A stretch of 64,000 nt of DNA from assembly GCF_008831285.2 (NCBI RefSeq), contig NC_045138.2, forward strand, positions 25,701,934-25,765,933. The letters run 5' to 3'. Positions within the stretch are counted from its first letter, which is position 1; each line of letters begins with the position of its first letter. The stretch comes from Nymphaea colorata (taxonomy: Eukaryota > Streptophyta > Magnoliopsida > Nymphaeales > Nymphaeaceae). This document shows, piece after piece, positions 1 through 11,740 of the stretch. The notes beneath the pieces were generated by a model. It had not been told where the DNA came from. It saw only the letters and a list, made by a program, of their open reading frames with translations, and ran no database searches. The position numbers and the translations under genes were made by a program.

Positions 1-1
1 T

Positions 2-124
2 TGCTCAGAATTTGTGCCGGACCAGAGCTTCGCGGCTGCCGATGAAAGTTGCCCCTGTTCCTCCTTCCCGCTTCGTTCATCTCTCGGAAACGCTGCGAGT
101 AGATATTCAGAGGTGGATGACTGA
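2..124 (+). other. Possible 3' end of a gene cut by the window edge
   Basis: A frame open from the first bases encodes about 40 residues, Ser- and Cys-rich near its middle (CPCSSF), and ends in a TGA at 122-124. It has no start in the window and I recognise no domain. It could be the last exon of a gene entering from the left or a chance frame. Low confidence; nothing downstream supports it. Confidence 0.2.
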
Positions 125-1649
125 CACAGCTTTGCTGTGTACTCATTTCTGAGAAGCAAGAGTACCACGCTCGCAGATACGATCTGCTTTCTTCTGGTTG
201 AACCGAGGATTTGAAAGTGATTCACAATGCATTGATTGAAGCGAATTAGATTGGATTTTCAATGTAGATCAGTACCATGTGAAGGCTTTGGTCCGTGTCG
301 GACCATGAGATATCAAATCAGAAACAGAAAATGCTGCTGGGGGCAGGAGGCTCGTGAGCTCCGAAGCTCTATTTATGCCGGACAAAGGAGACTTCCGATT
401 TTACGACCACACGCTCTTAGGGGCCATTTTCAATACGTGGGTGTTCTTGCCGCTAACAGCATTAACAGCACTGATATTTTGTGAGTGTCCTATTCTAAAG
501 ATGCAATTAAATTCATAAAACCCCAAGTTTCATGGCAAAGTTTGGCACTCCTATCACACACATGTAGTGGGGAAAACATGGCATTTCACACGGAACACTT
601 TTTCCCGTTTAAAACTGAGTTGGCTTAATTTTCTACCAAGGAATGAAACTCCGTGCTTTGCATGAGTGGTCTTCCCGCGAAATGCAAACACTACGGCATG
701 ATCTCATTCTTAAAACGCTGAGAAAGGGGGCATTCATATTCTTAGCATTCTGAGAGCAGGAATCAATTGACTGAGTGTTTTTTTTTTGGTAGAAATAACA
801 TTATGTTCTTGAAACGTATACTTGTACGATACATATTTCAAGAACACCAAAACGTTAGACATAATCATGCCATAGTTTTACAATAAAAATATATATAATA
901 TTCTCGGTACATGTGTCTTAGCAGTAACTGTTCTCAGAAAAACGTATACTTTTATGATACATATTGCAAGACATAAGCATGCCATACTTTTAGAATGAAA
1001 AAATATATAATATTCTTGGAACACGTGTTTTAGCCGAAACTGATCCAAGAATACAACAATTTTCTTAGTAACGCCGTCTTAAAAGTGCAGTAAGAGAGAC
1101 TCTAGAACACCACGTTTCATAACCACATATTTCAACGATCGTTCAGACACATCGCTATTGAGACATGTCATGCTATGACCTTATCCCAATAATATTTCCG
1201 AATAACAATAGCCTTCACTTTTCATTTTAAAAAACAAATCACATGTATAATGGCACATCCAATGAGCAAGCTGCATTATTATTTTTGCACTTGCTTATTA
1301 AAAACATTAAAATTAATTCTTAAGGGGTTGGCGCAATGATCGGGGCAAGAGTTGGTAGGCGGCCGGTTCTTGTTTCAAATTTTGGTAGCACCAATCCTCT
1401 ATGCCCTAAAAATGAGCTGCTTATATACAAATTTAAGCACCAAAAACCTGGCAGCCAAATTAAAAGGGATAAAAAGTTGATTGAGTCATTTAAATTATTG
1501 GAAAGCCACTCACCAAAAAATGCATTAACCTCACATCATTACTTCACCACTCCCAATATGATTCATGCTTTTTAAATTGTGCACAAAGTTGAGCTTTCTC
1601 CTGCTGCAACCGTCAGCTTACATATTCAGGCGACGGCATCATGTCCACC
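125..1649. other. Intergenic, AT-rich, no gene seen
   Basis: No supported coding region. The short open frames at 236-484 and 1336-1575 have no recognisable domain. About 806-1044 contains a two-copy degenerate tandem repeat, annotated separately. Confidence 0.5.
806..1044. repeat. Two-copy degenerate tandem repeat (about 110-125 bp unit)
   Basis: Two adjacent blocks share the same series of words: AACGTATACTT, GATACATATT, CATGCCATA, AATATATATAATATTCT and a final GTGTYTTAGC-type run. The copies differ by several small indels and substitutions, so this is an old tandem duplication. No function is evident. Confidence 0.55.
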
Positions 1650-2720
1650 CACCCAGAATTGGGCACCACCAAAATGGTGCGGCATCAATGCTCATAATGA
1701 CGGCCGTTCATCAAGATAAACAAGCAACTGCGATTTTATATCATACTAGATTATGATGCAACGGTACACCATCAATGCTCATCACAGCGACACGGTCCCT
1801 CAGGAGAAACATAAGATGTTAGAATTTTAGATTCCCGATGCCAGTTTTTAATCTTAAAAGTTCTCATCGTAACTCTAGTTCAATTATTACCAGAACCATC
1901 GCATCTGGCTCATAATATTCAAATTGATCGCTTTGACAAAGGAACTTAATACTGGGCATTGCTCAGCCAAATGGCAGCCATGCTTCGACTCCGTCGGGAC
2001 TTGTGACTGCTCTTTCCGTGCAGTTAAACCGTTCGTTTCTCATGGCCAGCAGGTAAATGAGCTGCACGCATCGATCCCCATCTTCTTCACTTAAGGGAGG
2101 GAGAGAGATCAGGTAATGGTCTCTATTTCACGGGTGGCTGCAACCAAAAACATACTACTGTCTCCGTCAAGCTAGCTACTCCTCTCTTGACTAACGATCG
2201 ATCGGTCGATGCTTTCGAACGGCGTTAGCTGTTAGCCCCACCATGCTTGCTCGAAATCAGAAGACAGCCGACGTCGCCTCTCTGGTTTTGTTTTGATGTT
2301 GACCACTCACCAAGCCACAGGCTTCATTCCATCATCTTCTTTCATTTCCTCGTGATCACAACAATCTGATGCTTCCCCCTTCCCCTCCACATTCATCCCC
2401 CACACCAACATTTTCGTCTTTCCCGTCACTTGCATCTCCCTCCATCTCCTTTCTCTTTCTGGTGCTTGTAAGCTTTAAATTTTGGATGTGGACAACATCT
2501 GCCCAGTCGCCTTCCCCATCTACCTCTCTTCAGATCTTGTTATTTTTTCCCTTTTTTAATTCCCTTTCCTTTTTCCTGAATATTATCACAGAGCTTTGCA
2601 CCTGCATCGCCAAACTAATAAGTGTGCAGTCAATTTGCTGCAACTCAATGCATCCGTTCCGCTGCCAAGAAGTTCTTGTGTTGCAATGTCCTTGCTCATT
2701 GATTGGAAATTAAAAAAATT
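1650..2720 (+). repeat. Copy A of a three-copy noncoding block
   Basis: Shares long collinear stretches with copies at 6180-8140 and 9070-11740. Landmarks are ATGCTCATAATGACG, a GTGCAGTTMA run, GGCCAGCAGG, the purine run GGGAGAGAGATCAGGTAATGG, GGTGGCTGCAACCAAAA, TTGATGTTGACCA and a pyrimidine-rich tract ending in a conserved GTAAGCTTTAAATTTTGG. The C/T-rich tract followed by a donor-like GTAAGC resembles a 5' UTR with the start of an intron, but no downstream exon is recognisable. This copy is the most diverged: relative to the other two it has lost two bases in the CTCTCTGG run. Confidence 0.7.
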
Positions 2721-3771
2721 TGGTTCCTCTCACCGTCAATCGTACCGTGTGGATAACTGTACGATTTTCTAGTGAAATCTTTCAATTCAAGCTCGTGCCG
2801 GCAGAATCTTGAAGATGTATTTAACATTGTGATTGCCCAGTTGATCATTAAGTCAGTGTGGCTTAATTAAGTGTCGTTTGGTTTGGTAGGAAGGATATTT
2901 TGTGAGTGTCACGTAAACTTGCACAAAAAATTATATCGGATTCGTGGAGCATTAGTTATAGTATTTTAGGAAACTTGTTCAACGAGGGCACGGGAAAAAA
3001 CAAGTAGTAACGTTTATGAAACATATAAACAAGTTCCAGATCCAAGGAGACGGTGCCGGAACATGTGTGCAAGACCAACTCATGGTACAGGTTTACGACT
3101 TCAGGTCGGAGCAACGCATAAAAGTTTTACTAGTGCTCCTGCCTAAGCTGGTTCACGTTCATCGAACTCACCTGAAAATTTTCCGGCCAATCTGAATCAT
3201 TCCAGGAATTAGATTTTAAAGCATTGAAAATAAAGGAGAAAGTAAGAAAGGTTGCACTGAACTGTTGAAAACAATTAAACAAGGGCGTGTAACACCTTAA
3301 TGCTTTTGATATTCTGAAATAATTGTAGAAGATAGAATTACCGAGTACCGACATAACATTGCCAATTCAGACGGTGCGAGAGAGAGAGACAGAGTGGGGT
3401 CGAACATTCAAACAAATGTAAATTGTGAGCATATAAAAGCGATGAATCGAACGTGGCATTTCATCAGCCTGAATCAGCCGACCCGACTTGACAATGCACA
3501 GGCAGAATTCAGTTATCTTTGAGTTGTCTTTAATATTTTACGCTTGTTGCGATTATTTAATGGATATAATTCTTTTGCAACATAGGAAAAAATTATTTCC
3601 ACAGTTCAGGATTTATAGGACAACGTCGAATCTCAAGAACACCTTTAGTAAAGCAATGCTATTTAACAACTCCAAAACCATTTATTCTTAAATTTTCAAC
3701 TAAATTCCTCCTCTAAATGATGATTTGTACGAGTCAAACAAATTTTTAGAAACTAGGATTTTGGGCTTGAG

Positions 3772-3960
3772 TGTAACACCCTAAAAATTTAGTTTCGTAT
3801 TGAAGATTATGAAGAATTTTCAAGGGCTTATAAAGAAAGGTCATTAATAAGATGATTGTGCTGATTCCTAACTTTTTTCAGTTTGGATAATAAGATGATT
3901 GTGCTGATTCTTAACCTTTTTCAGGTTGGAGCCGAAATTGGTAGGAGGCGGGTTGTTACA
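3772..3960. mobile_element. Solo-LTR-like element with perfect 5-bp target duplication
   Basis: Starts TGTAACACCC and ends TGTTACA, giving TG...CA ends and a 7-bp terminal inverted repeat. It is flanked on both sides by TTGAG (3767-3771 and 3961-3965), the hallmark of LTR-retrotransposon integration followed by LTR-LTR recombination. Inside, a 43-bp unit is duplicated in tandem (3845-3887 and 3888-3930, a few mismatches). The opening 60 bases match a related sequence at 51624 and 51743, so this is a repeated family. A short nonautonomous element is an alternative to a solo LTR. Confidence 0.75.
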
Positions 3961-4538
3961 TTGAGTTCGGTAAGATGGTTAGTTAGCTGCACTCTAGACT
4001 TCATGAGACCGACAATTATACATAATGTAACAACATTAACAATAAGACAGTGGTGGATCTTTCCATTGAGTAGTTGAAAATGACAAAGGAAGCAAAAATT
4101 CAGAAGTCATGTTATTTAAATTGCAAAAAAAAGTATTGATTGCTTGACCAAGTTGCCCTTCACCTTTCTGTTCGAGCTTTGACTGGAGCCTGTCCTTGAA
4201 CGCCGGGACTAATGGAGGTCACCGGAATTAGCAGCGGCAACCAGATTTGATGTATTTTTTGGCGATAGGCGCCGTCATCACTTCTACATGAACATCTAGC
4301 AAAAGTACTGATTGTGACATGGGATCTTGTGGCTTTCTTTTTCATTTTGAGTTTTCCAATGGACTGACAAAGACCCAACAGTGTTATTGCGAATGTTCTT
4401 ACGTCTAAACCAAATGAAGCACAAAGGTCATGTCACATGTTCAAGAAAAAATGTAAAATAAATGGTTTTGAAGTACTTGATAAAAGAACATTTTTCCACT
4501 TTTTGAGACTCAAGGTAGCCCAAGTCATGGCTCAATCA

Positions 4539-4770
4539 AATCGAACTGCAGCAAACTGGGGTCACTTTTTAATGGACAAACATAAACGGTTGAATTTTGT
4601 GGAGACCCCAAAATATATAACAATAAGAAACTCAAAAAATATTAGAAGTTAGGGAAATGAAGCGAATGATAGTTTATAGCTTTTTATTAAGTAGAAAACG
4701 AATTGTAATCATTAAATAATAACAAAAGCATACAATATTAAAGGTAATTAATCAATAAATAATTGAATTC
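4539..4770 (+). repeat. Dispersed repeat, copy 1 (pair with 8209-8440)
   Basis: About 230 bp in the same orientation as 8209-8440. Shared words are TCAAATCGAACT, GGTTGAATTTTGTG, ACCCCAAAATATAT, CAAGTAGAAAAC-like, AATTGTAATCATTAAA, TAATTAATCAATAAAT. AT-rich with no coding potential; probably a transposable-element fragment. Confidence 0.65.
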
Positions 4771-5070
4771 TGGCACGGCGTTGTCAATTCAGATGGACTG
4801 ATTCTGGCTGATGAAATTCCACGTTCGAAGCATTACTTTCTATATGGTCACAATTTAGTTTGCTTTGAATGTGTCGCGCTCTCTCTCTCTTGACAGTTTT
4901 AGTTTGCTTCGAATGTGTCACAATTTAGTTTGCTTTGAATGTGTCGCCCTTGTCTAATTGTCTATATCAGTTCAGTTCAAGCTTTCTTACTTTCTTATTT
5001 TTTATTGAACTCACTATCATCTTGAATGGTTCAGGTTGCTTGGAAAAATTTTCAGGTGAGTTAAAGAAAA

Positions 5071-6179
5071 CTTGAACAGGAATTGCCACACCGATGGCAT
5101 GGGACGTATTGGCAAAATAGCAAGATCACCTTTGACGGTGATGATAGTCAGCAGAGAAGACTTGCAGACATATAGTATTAAGGGTGATCCCTCAAACAGG
5201 GTTGCAGCGGAAGACTTGGAGATAGAAATTGCAGAGTACTTGTGAACCCAGATTGTCCAATATGCATGTTCATAAACACATATTTTAAGAAACTTTTACC
5301 ATGTTCATCCCAATAAAGATCGTAGTTTTAAAAAAATGACGAACAAAGAAGTGGAAAGCCACGAACCCTATTACAAAAGATAGCTTAAAGTCCTGAAGAG
5401 AAGAGAAAGATCTACAATAAAAAAATAATTACAAGAAAGTATACAATTAAAATCACAAAAAATGACAAAGATAGCTTTAATTTTTACTGCCATGAAAAAT
5501 TAAAGAAATGAAACCAATATCCAGAATATTTTGGACTATATATATGTTACGTGCATTGATCGCGAGACACTTAATTAATTTCGTTGCATGTTTAGCGAGG
5601 TGTTACTTATAAAATAAAATTTTCAAAAGGTGAACGTTTTATAATTTATATTTTCAAGAAAAAATGATGTCATACCTTGTGAAGTACTAGAATGATTTTA
5701 TTTATATTTTATGTCAAAGACAAAAAGAAAATTAATGTCGAACCTTGTAAACTACCAATTGACCAATCGGCCAATAAATCAGTTCTCATAGTCCCCATAA
5801 TCAATATATACTGCAGTTAAATGTATAGTGCTCAAGAATTTTCAGTCAAACATTGATCCTGGTGGGACCTTGACTCCTCACCGATCATGCTACATCTCAT
5901 TCAAAAACCAATTTTTAAGCAAAGTATATTGAACATAACACAAGACAATGTTTGGATGTCCGAAAAGACCAAACAGCTCCTTAACACACTTTCACCTTTA
6001 GTTCAAAGTGCGACGGTAAAATTACTGTGAAAAAAAAAACCTCATAAAGAGTGTTCAGTATCATAAAACACTAGTTTAGTATTCTATAAGTCTATTTCAA
6101 AGATTATGATAGTTCAATGAAACACTAACAATAACGTTTCATGAATCTATCCTAAATACTAGTACAACTTAAATATGGT
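5071..6179. other. Intergenic, AT-rich, no gene seen
   Basis: No supported gene, RNA gene or clear repeat in this stretch; many homopolymer A and T runs. Confidence 0.5.
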
Positions 6180-8140
6180 TTAGTGGGGAAGGCGTGTATG
6201 CCTTCATTTTTTAAAATTTTAGAAAATATATACTTCTCTTTTGAAATATTGATTACAAATTGCCTCCACATTCCATTAAAAAAAAAAAAAATTCATGACT
6301 ACAACAGCCATCTCAAAAGCCAAGCTCTGCAACCTTTTGATTTGCCATCACAATTAGAGAATCTACATTAATTTGAAAGACTTAATCACTCAATAGTTTA
6401 ATATTTACTTTATTATGGATGTAAGTGCTCCTTCGGGTTTCCAGTATGAAAACATGTGAATCAGTGTCTTTTTCTATAAAAAAAATTCTAGCTCAGCCAC
6501 TGGTGTGGCTGCTCTCAAGGTTCATGCTTGTTTCCTTCAGAACTGAACGCAAACCTAATTGGCGTTCATCATCTCCACCTCTAACCGTCCGCGGTCTGCC
6601 TACGCATTGGGGCAAGTGACAGCAAGTTTTCCGTGTAGTTCATCCGTTCGTCTTTCATAGGCAGCAGGCAAATGAGCTGCTCACATCAATCCCCTTCTTT
6701 TTTCTTCTCATAGGAGAGGGAGAGAGATCAGGTAATGGTATCTATTTCACGGGTAGCTGCAACCAAAACATGCAACCGTCTCTGTAAAGCTGGCAACTCA
6801 TTTCTTGACTAAGCATCGATCCATGGATTCTTGAGAATGGCGGCGTTTATAACAGTTAGCCCCACCATGCCTACTCGGAATCATAAGAGATCCGACATCG
6901 TCTCTCTCTGGTTTTGTTTTGATGTTGACCACCCATCAAGCCACAGTCTTCATTCCACCATCATCTTTGGTTTCCTCGTGACCACAATAATCAGATGCTT
7001 CCCCCTTCCCCAACACATTCATCCCCCTCACCCACTTTTTCCTCTTTGCATCTCCCTCCTTCTCCTTTCTCTCTCTGGCGCTAGTAAGCTTTAAATTTTG
7101 GAAGTGGACAACAATCTACCAAGTCCCATTCCCTATTTACTTCTCTGCAACACTTACTACTAAATCAAATCGAAAGAAGATGCGACGATTTCTTCCAGAA
7201 ATCCCAGACTATTCACACTGTTCCTTCTTTTCTATCGAATTTGTCATAACCACTACCTACACTCCACTCCACTCCACGAAATTTTGCAATATGCAATTAA
7301 TTGACTGCAACCCAATGCTTTTGTACCGTGTCCATCAAATACTTCCATGTTCTTTAAAGGTTCTGTTTGACAGTCAGAATAATAAGACACACACAGTTTC
7401 ATATCTGTCTCAAAAACTGAGAGACATTCATATGGCATTGCAACATAATATTCCATGAGTCTCTCTAAATTTTCAAGCGGATACAAGAAACAGCGTATTA
7501 ATAAGCCCTAAAGAACTATAGCGACATGGAACTCAGTTGCTATGTAAGATGCGGTTTCTCTATGCCTCACATGTGTGTCTTAAGTAACTCTTCCTCTGTT
7601 TTATGTATGTAATAAGAAGGAAAGGTGCCATTTGTTGCCTGGTCTCCTCTCCATTTCATGTTCCTACATCAACCGCAGATTGCTTGCATTGCACCAGCTT
7701 TACTAATTCCTGTGGGATGTGTCCGATCGCCTTATATATTTAGAGGTTTGAATTATTGATTTTTAAAAAGAAACTTAGGCCTTATGTTATTGAGCCGAAA
7801 AAAGCTTGTTTCTGTTGCTTACCATCGGCTGGGCTCCGAAAGTACTCAAATATTTCTGAATGATAAGCGCCCTGGAGAAATAAAGTAAAAATAAAAAAAA
7901 AAAATTCCTGATATTTTTCAGATGGGCGAGTACATGTGTCCGTACAATGGGACCTATGGGATCGGATCGGGTTCTTGGGAGTGGACCTCGCTAAGCATAA
8001 TCCATTTATCCGCTTTACTTTTTTTTAGGTTTTTCATTGCGCCTCTAACTTAGGATATATTCCTATAAGGGAGCCTCCACTTTTCAACTCAGTTTTTGTA
8101 TATCCACTCGTGCGGTGGTGGCTTTATTTTATGAACTACA
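6180..8140 (+). repeat. Copy B of the three-copy noncoding block
   Basis: Collinear with copy C (9070-11740) from GGGAAGGCGTGTA near the left end, through AAATATATACTTCT, CCTTTTGATTTG, the ATGAGCTGC and GGTAATGG landmarks, the C/T-rich tract and GTAAGCTTTAAATTTTGG, to CCTGATATTTTTC, GTGTCCGTACAA and GTGGTGGCTTTATTTTAT at the right end. Spacing to copy C is roughly 2.9-3.6 kb because copy C carries extra sequence. An open frame at 6831-7094 is preserved in copy C with one 3-nt difference, but most differences change the residue, so selection as a protein is not supported. Confidence 0.75.
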
Positions 8141-8208
8141 TCAAGATAGTCCCATAAAAGTTGAAATGCATTCAGCCAGATCCTTGAATATTTTATTTGG
8201 CTCAGTCA

Positions 8209-8440
8209 AATCGAACTACATCAAATTAGGATCACCTTTTAATTGAGAAACATAAATGGTTGAATTTTGTGAAAACCCCAAAATATATGAAAAAAATAAC
8301 TCAAAAAGTATTAGAAAATAAATGCAACAAACAATAATTTATAGTATTTTATCAAGTAGAAAACAAATTGTAATCATTAAACAATAACAAAAACATACAA
8401 TATGAAAAATAATTAATCAATAAATGAAATTTTTAAAAAA
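8209..8440 (+). repeat. Dispersed repeat, copy 2 (pair with 4539-4770)
   Basis: Same-orientation diverged copy of 4539-4770; see that entry for the shared words. It lies between copies B and C of the larger block. Confidence 0.65.
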
Positions 8441-9069
8441 TTACATTAGCCCTGTGGGCCCTCCTTGGCTTTGCCCATACACTTGCAAGGTCTTGGATTT
8501 GTCTTTCAACGATCAAATTTGTAGAAAAAATATATGTGAGCTCGAAAGATATTGGAAAACAACGGTTCAGGCAATATTATATGCATAAGTAAAAAAAACT
8601 CAGGTTTGGATGTAGTACAAACAAAAATGGCAATCTTAAGCTTCAATATTGTTGTGGACATTTTTGCTCTATGTATGACAAGAATGACAATTTTAGGTTT
8701 CGATAACATGGGAAGCCACTTATCACTTACCACTACCGATTGTTCATTCCAAACTTCAAGTATTAGTATCTAAGTTTTTCTAACTTATGCTTATGCTTTA
8801 ATGACATAATAGAGTTGTCAAAAAGACCCCTCACATCGAACATTGTTTGAAAACTAAGATGTCATACAATTATGCAACCGGTGATATACTCCTAGCACTA
8901 GTGTAGCAAATCATTCAAATTTGGAAGCTAAGTAAAAAAAGCTTGTGCCACAATGTATTCTTCTTAAAGGGCGGCTCCACAATCAATCTGACATGACACA
9001 TTCCGATAGTGTATTTGGTGGCCTCGATCATCACACTTTATGGTACACTAAAAGGACCAGCATTGCTAT
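8441..9069. other. Intergenic, no gene seen
   Basis: No supported gene. The start (GTGGGCCCTCCTTGGCTTTGCCC) resembles a dispersed motif also seen at about 19010-19040, probably a transposon-derived tail. Confidence 0.4.
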
Positions 9070-11740
9070 ATCCAGGGAAGGCGTGTAATGCTTAAGAGAC
9101 AACAACATTTAGGGTGTCCCAACAGTGACTGTTTTGATCCACTATTTAAACAATGTTCACCACATATTTCATCTTATCTTATTTTACCAAATATATACTT
9201 CTGTTTTGAAATATTGATTGAGAATTCCAATTATGTGCCTTCACATTTCATTTAGAAAAAATCACGTATACAATTGCGCTCTCGAACGCCGGCTACCTAA
9301 CCTTTTGATTTGTCATCATAATTGGAGAAACTGCATACTAATTAACTTGAGAAACTTAATAATCACTTACTTAAACTATTGAAATTTAATGACTAGTGCC
9401 CCACCATGCCTGTTTTGATTAGAAAACAAATGTTGGCGTTCATAAGCTCCACTTGCAACAGCCAGCCTACCTGTTTTAAAGGGGGCTGGTGAAATGGATA
9501 GAGACTGATAGGAGACTAGTTTTTATCCCAAACAACTTCCTGTGCTGAAAAAAAAGAAAAAAAGATTGCTTATATGCAATTTAAAGAGGGAAGAAATAAC
9601 TTAGATGAAAACTTAGACGAAATGGTGCTCATAATGACAACCATTCATCGAGATATATAAACACGCAGATGAAATTTCAGAATATGATGCAAATGTGCAC
9701 CATTGATGCTCATTACGGCGACGGTTTTGATTTTTTATGTCTAAGAATCGACTATAATTTAAGCCTTACTCTTGGAATCTGGAGGCGACTTTCTCAACTC
9801 TTGAGTTCTCAACCTTGGTAATCGTTACCTGTAACTCTAGTTCAACCGAACGGCAGCCGTGATTATTAAAAGTTAAAACTCCACCGACGCCGTCCGGGCT
9901 AGTGACCGCTAGCTTTCGGTGCAGTTCATCCGTTCGTCACTCATGGCCAGCAGGGGAATGAGATGAGCTGCACACGTCAATCCCCATCTTTTTCTTCTCT
10001 TAGGAGAGGGAAAGGAAGGTAATGGCGTCTATTTCATGGGTGGCTGCAACCAAAACATGCAACTATCTCTGTAAAGCTAGCCACTCGTTTTTCTTGACTA
10101 AGGATCGATCCATGGATTCTTGAGAATGGCGTTTGTAACAGTTAGCCCCACCATGCCTACTCGGAATCAGAAGAGATCCGACGTCGCCTCTCTCTGGTTT
10201 TGTTTTGATGTTGACCACCCATCAAGCCACAGGCTTCATTCCACCATCTTCTTTGGTTTCCTCGTGACCACGATAATCAGATGCTTCCCCCTTCCCCAAC
10301 ACATTCATCCCCCTCACCGACTTGCATCTCCCTCCCTGTCCTTTCTCTCTTTGGCGCTTGTAAGCTTTAAATTTTGGATGTGGACAACAATCTGCTCAGT
10401 CGCCTTCCCCATCCACCTCTCTCCAACTCTTGTTAATTTTTTCCCGACTTCAATTCTCTTTCCTTTTCTCCCAAGGAAGGGAGTCGCCACCCAACGCATC
10501 TGTCAATGATCTTATAACATGGGTTTGCCTAACTGCACGAGCTATCACTGAGCATTCTGCCTGAGTAGTAGTGAACCACTCATCAGACGCCTTGCATGAA
10601 TTATTCAGGCCCAGTTTTCAGTGGATTGTGTCAAATTATCAACAATGAAAGTCTGAATCTTTTGAAATCTAAGATAATTGAAAGCCTCTTGAAAGAAATA
10701 CTGATGTGGTAGCATCTACGACCTTTCTTCTCATTTCTTATAAATCTAACAGGCCTGACAATAAGTCGGAGTGTCTATTAAAGTACATGCATGCATTGCG
10801 GGCAGAAAATCTCTTTAACACTATAATAAACACTAAACCTCTGATCTGTAAGCGGGTGGAAACGGTAGAAAGGGATAGACTTTTCCTCTTTTTTCCAATT
10901 GTTTTCAATTTTGAAGGAATTGAATGTATATTAGAGATCTTTTTGCAACCAAACAAATTTTTTACTTTTTTTTTTTTCCTTTTTTGTCTTTTTAATTAAT
11001 CAATCAAATCAAAGAAAGATTGATTGTTATTTCCTTCGCTTTTTCCTCCATCCAAACAAGTTAATGTTTACTTCAACCAGGCAAAGAATGAATCCTATTT
11101 GACTGGTACAATTGCGTATGAACTAATGAAATCTTAAGACCAACTCTGACGTGGAAGACAATTGATTATTGGTCCATGTCTAGCTTAAAAGAGTAAAAGC
11201 TTGTTTATTTTGTTGTCTATTGGCTGGGCAACGCAGGTGTGGGGCATGGGTTTGTCGTAGTGGGTCCAGTAGAACTCTGTCCGGATCCTCCACTCGTAAG
11301 TGGGACCCGAATCCAAAAATCCTTGCGATGTCAGTGGAGGGGGAAAACACATACATGTTCCAAAATTTATGCCAAAATAAGGTTATCCATTACAAGATAA
11401 AAATACCAAAATATTTCTGAAAAATAAAATGACCACCTCGAGAAATAAGATAAAAAAAAAAAACTCAAGAATCCTGATATTTTTCCGGTGGGCCGTGTCC
11501 GTACAACGGGACCCATGCGGATCGGATGGAGTTCGGATACCGTTGAGCACCACACGGGACCCACGCACCGCATCATTTTCATCCCCTCTTGCTTGGCACA
11601 ATCCATTTTTCTAATATCTACTTTACTTTTTAGAATTTTCATTTGACCCTCCTATTTCAGATATATTCCTATAAATAAGCCTCGGTTTTCGAACATCCGT
11701 TCGCGTGGTGGTGGCTTTATTTTATTAATTGTTGTATGTG
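9070..11740 (+). repeat. Copy C of the three-copy noncoding block
   Basis: The longest and best preserved copy; see copies A and B. It shares the upstream ATGGTGCTCATAATGAC region with copy A only, and the downstream GTGTCCGTACAA to GGTGGTGGCTTTATTTTAT region with copy B only. Near the right end it has a clean TATAAATA, which in copy B reads as a degenerate CTATAAGGG. An open frame at 10120-10509 parallels the one in copy B but is not supported as a gene. Confidence 0.75.
11670..11677 (+). promoter_or_regulatory. TATA-box-like sequence without a recognised gene
   Basis: TATAAATA inside CCTATAAATAAGCC near the end of duplicated block C. It matches a plant TATA box, and block B has a damaged equivalent. 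No recognisable coding sequence follows, so its use is uncertain. Confidence 0.3.

Larger units (their letters stand above)
3130..5070. mobile_element. Inverted-repeat structure, possible DNA transposon remnant
   Basis: About 3166-3480 and about 4790-5060 are imperfect inverted copies. Shared words on opposite strands include CACCTGAAAATTTT, AAAGTAAGAAAG, GACAAGGGCG or its variant, and TTTCATCAGCC followed by GAATCAG. The arms enclose about 1.3 kb with no recognisable transposase. The right arm carries three copies of a TTTGCTTTGAATGTGTC-like motif (about 4857-4945). A separate 189-bp LTR-like element is inserted inside (3772-3960). The outer ends and any target duplication could not be fixed, so the class (Mutator-like, foldback or plain inverted duplication) is undetermined. 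Confidence 0.45.

Noticed and set aside
6831-10509. Similar open frames at 6831-7094 and 10120-10509 as a conserved protein family
   Set aside because: They share about 65 residues with one in-frame 3-nt difference, but most substitutions change the residue, the ends diverge completely, and copy A has the frame broken. They fall in the duplicated noncoding block.
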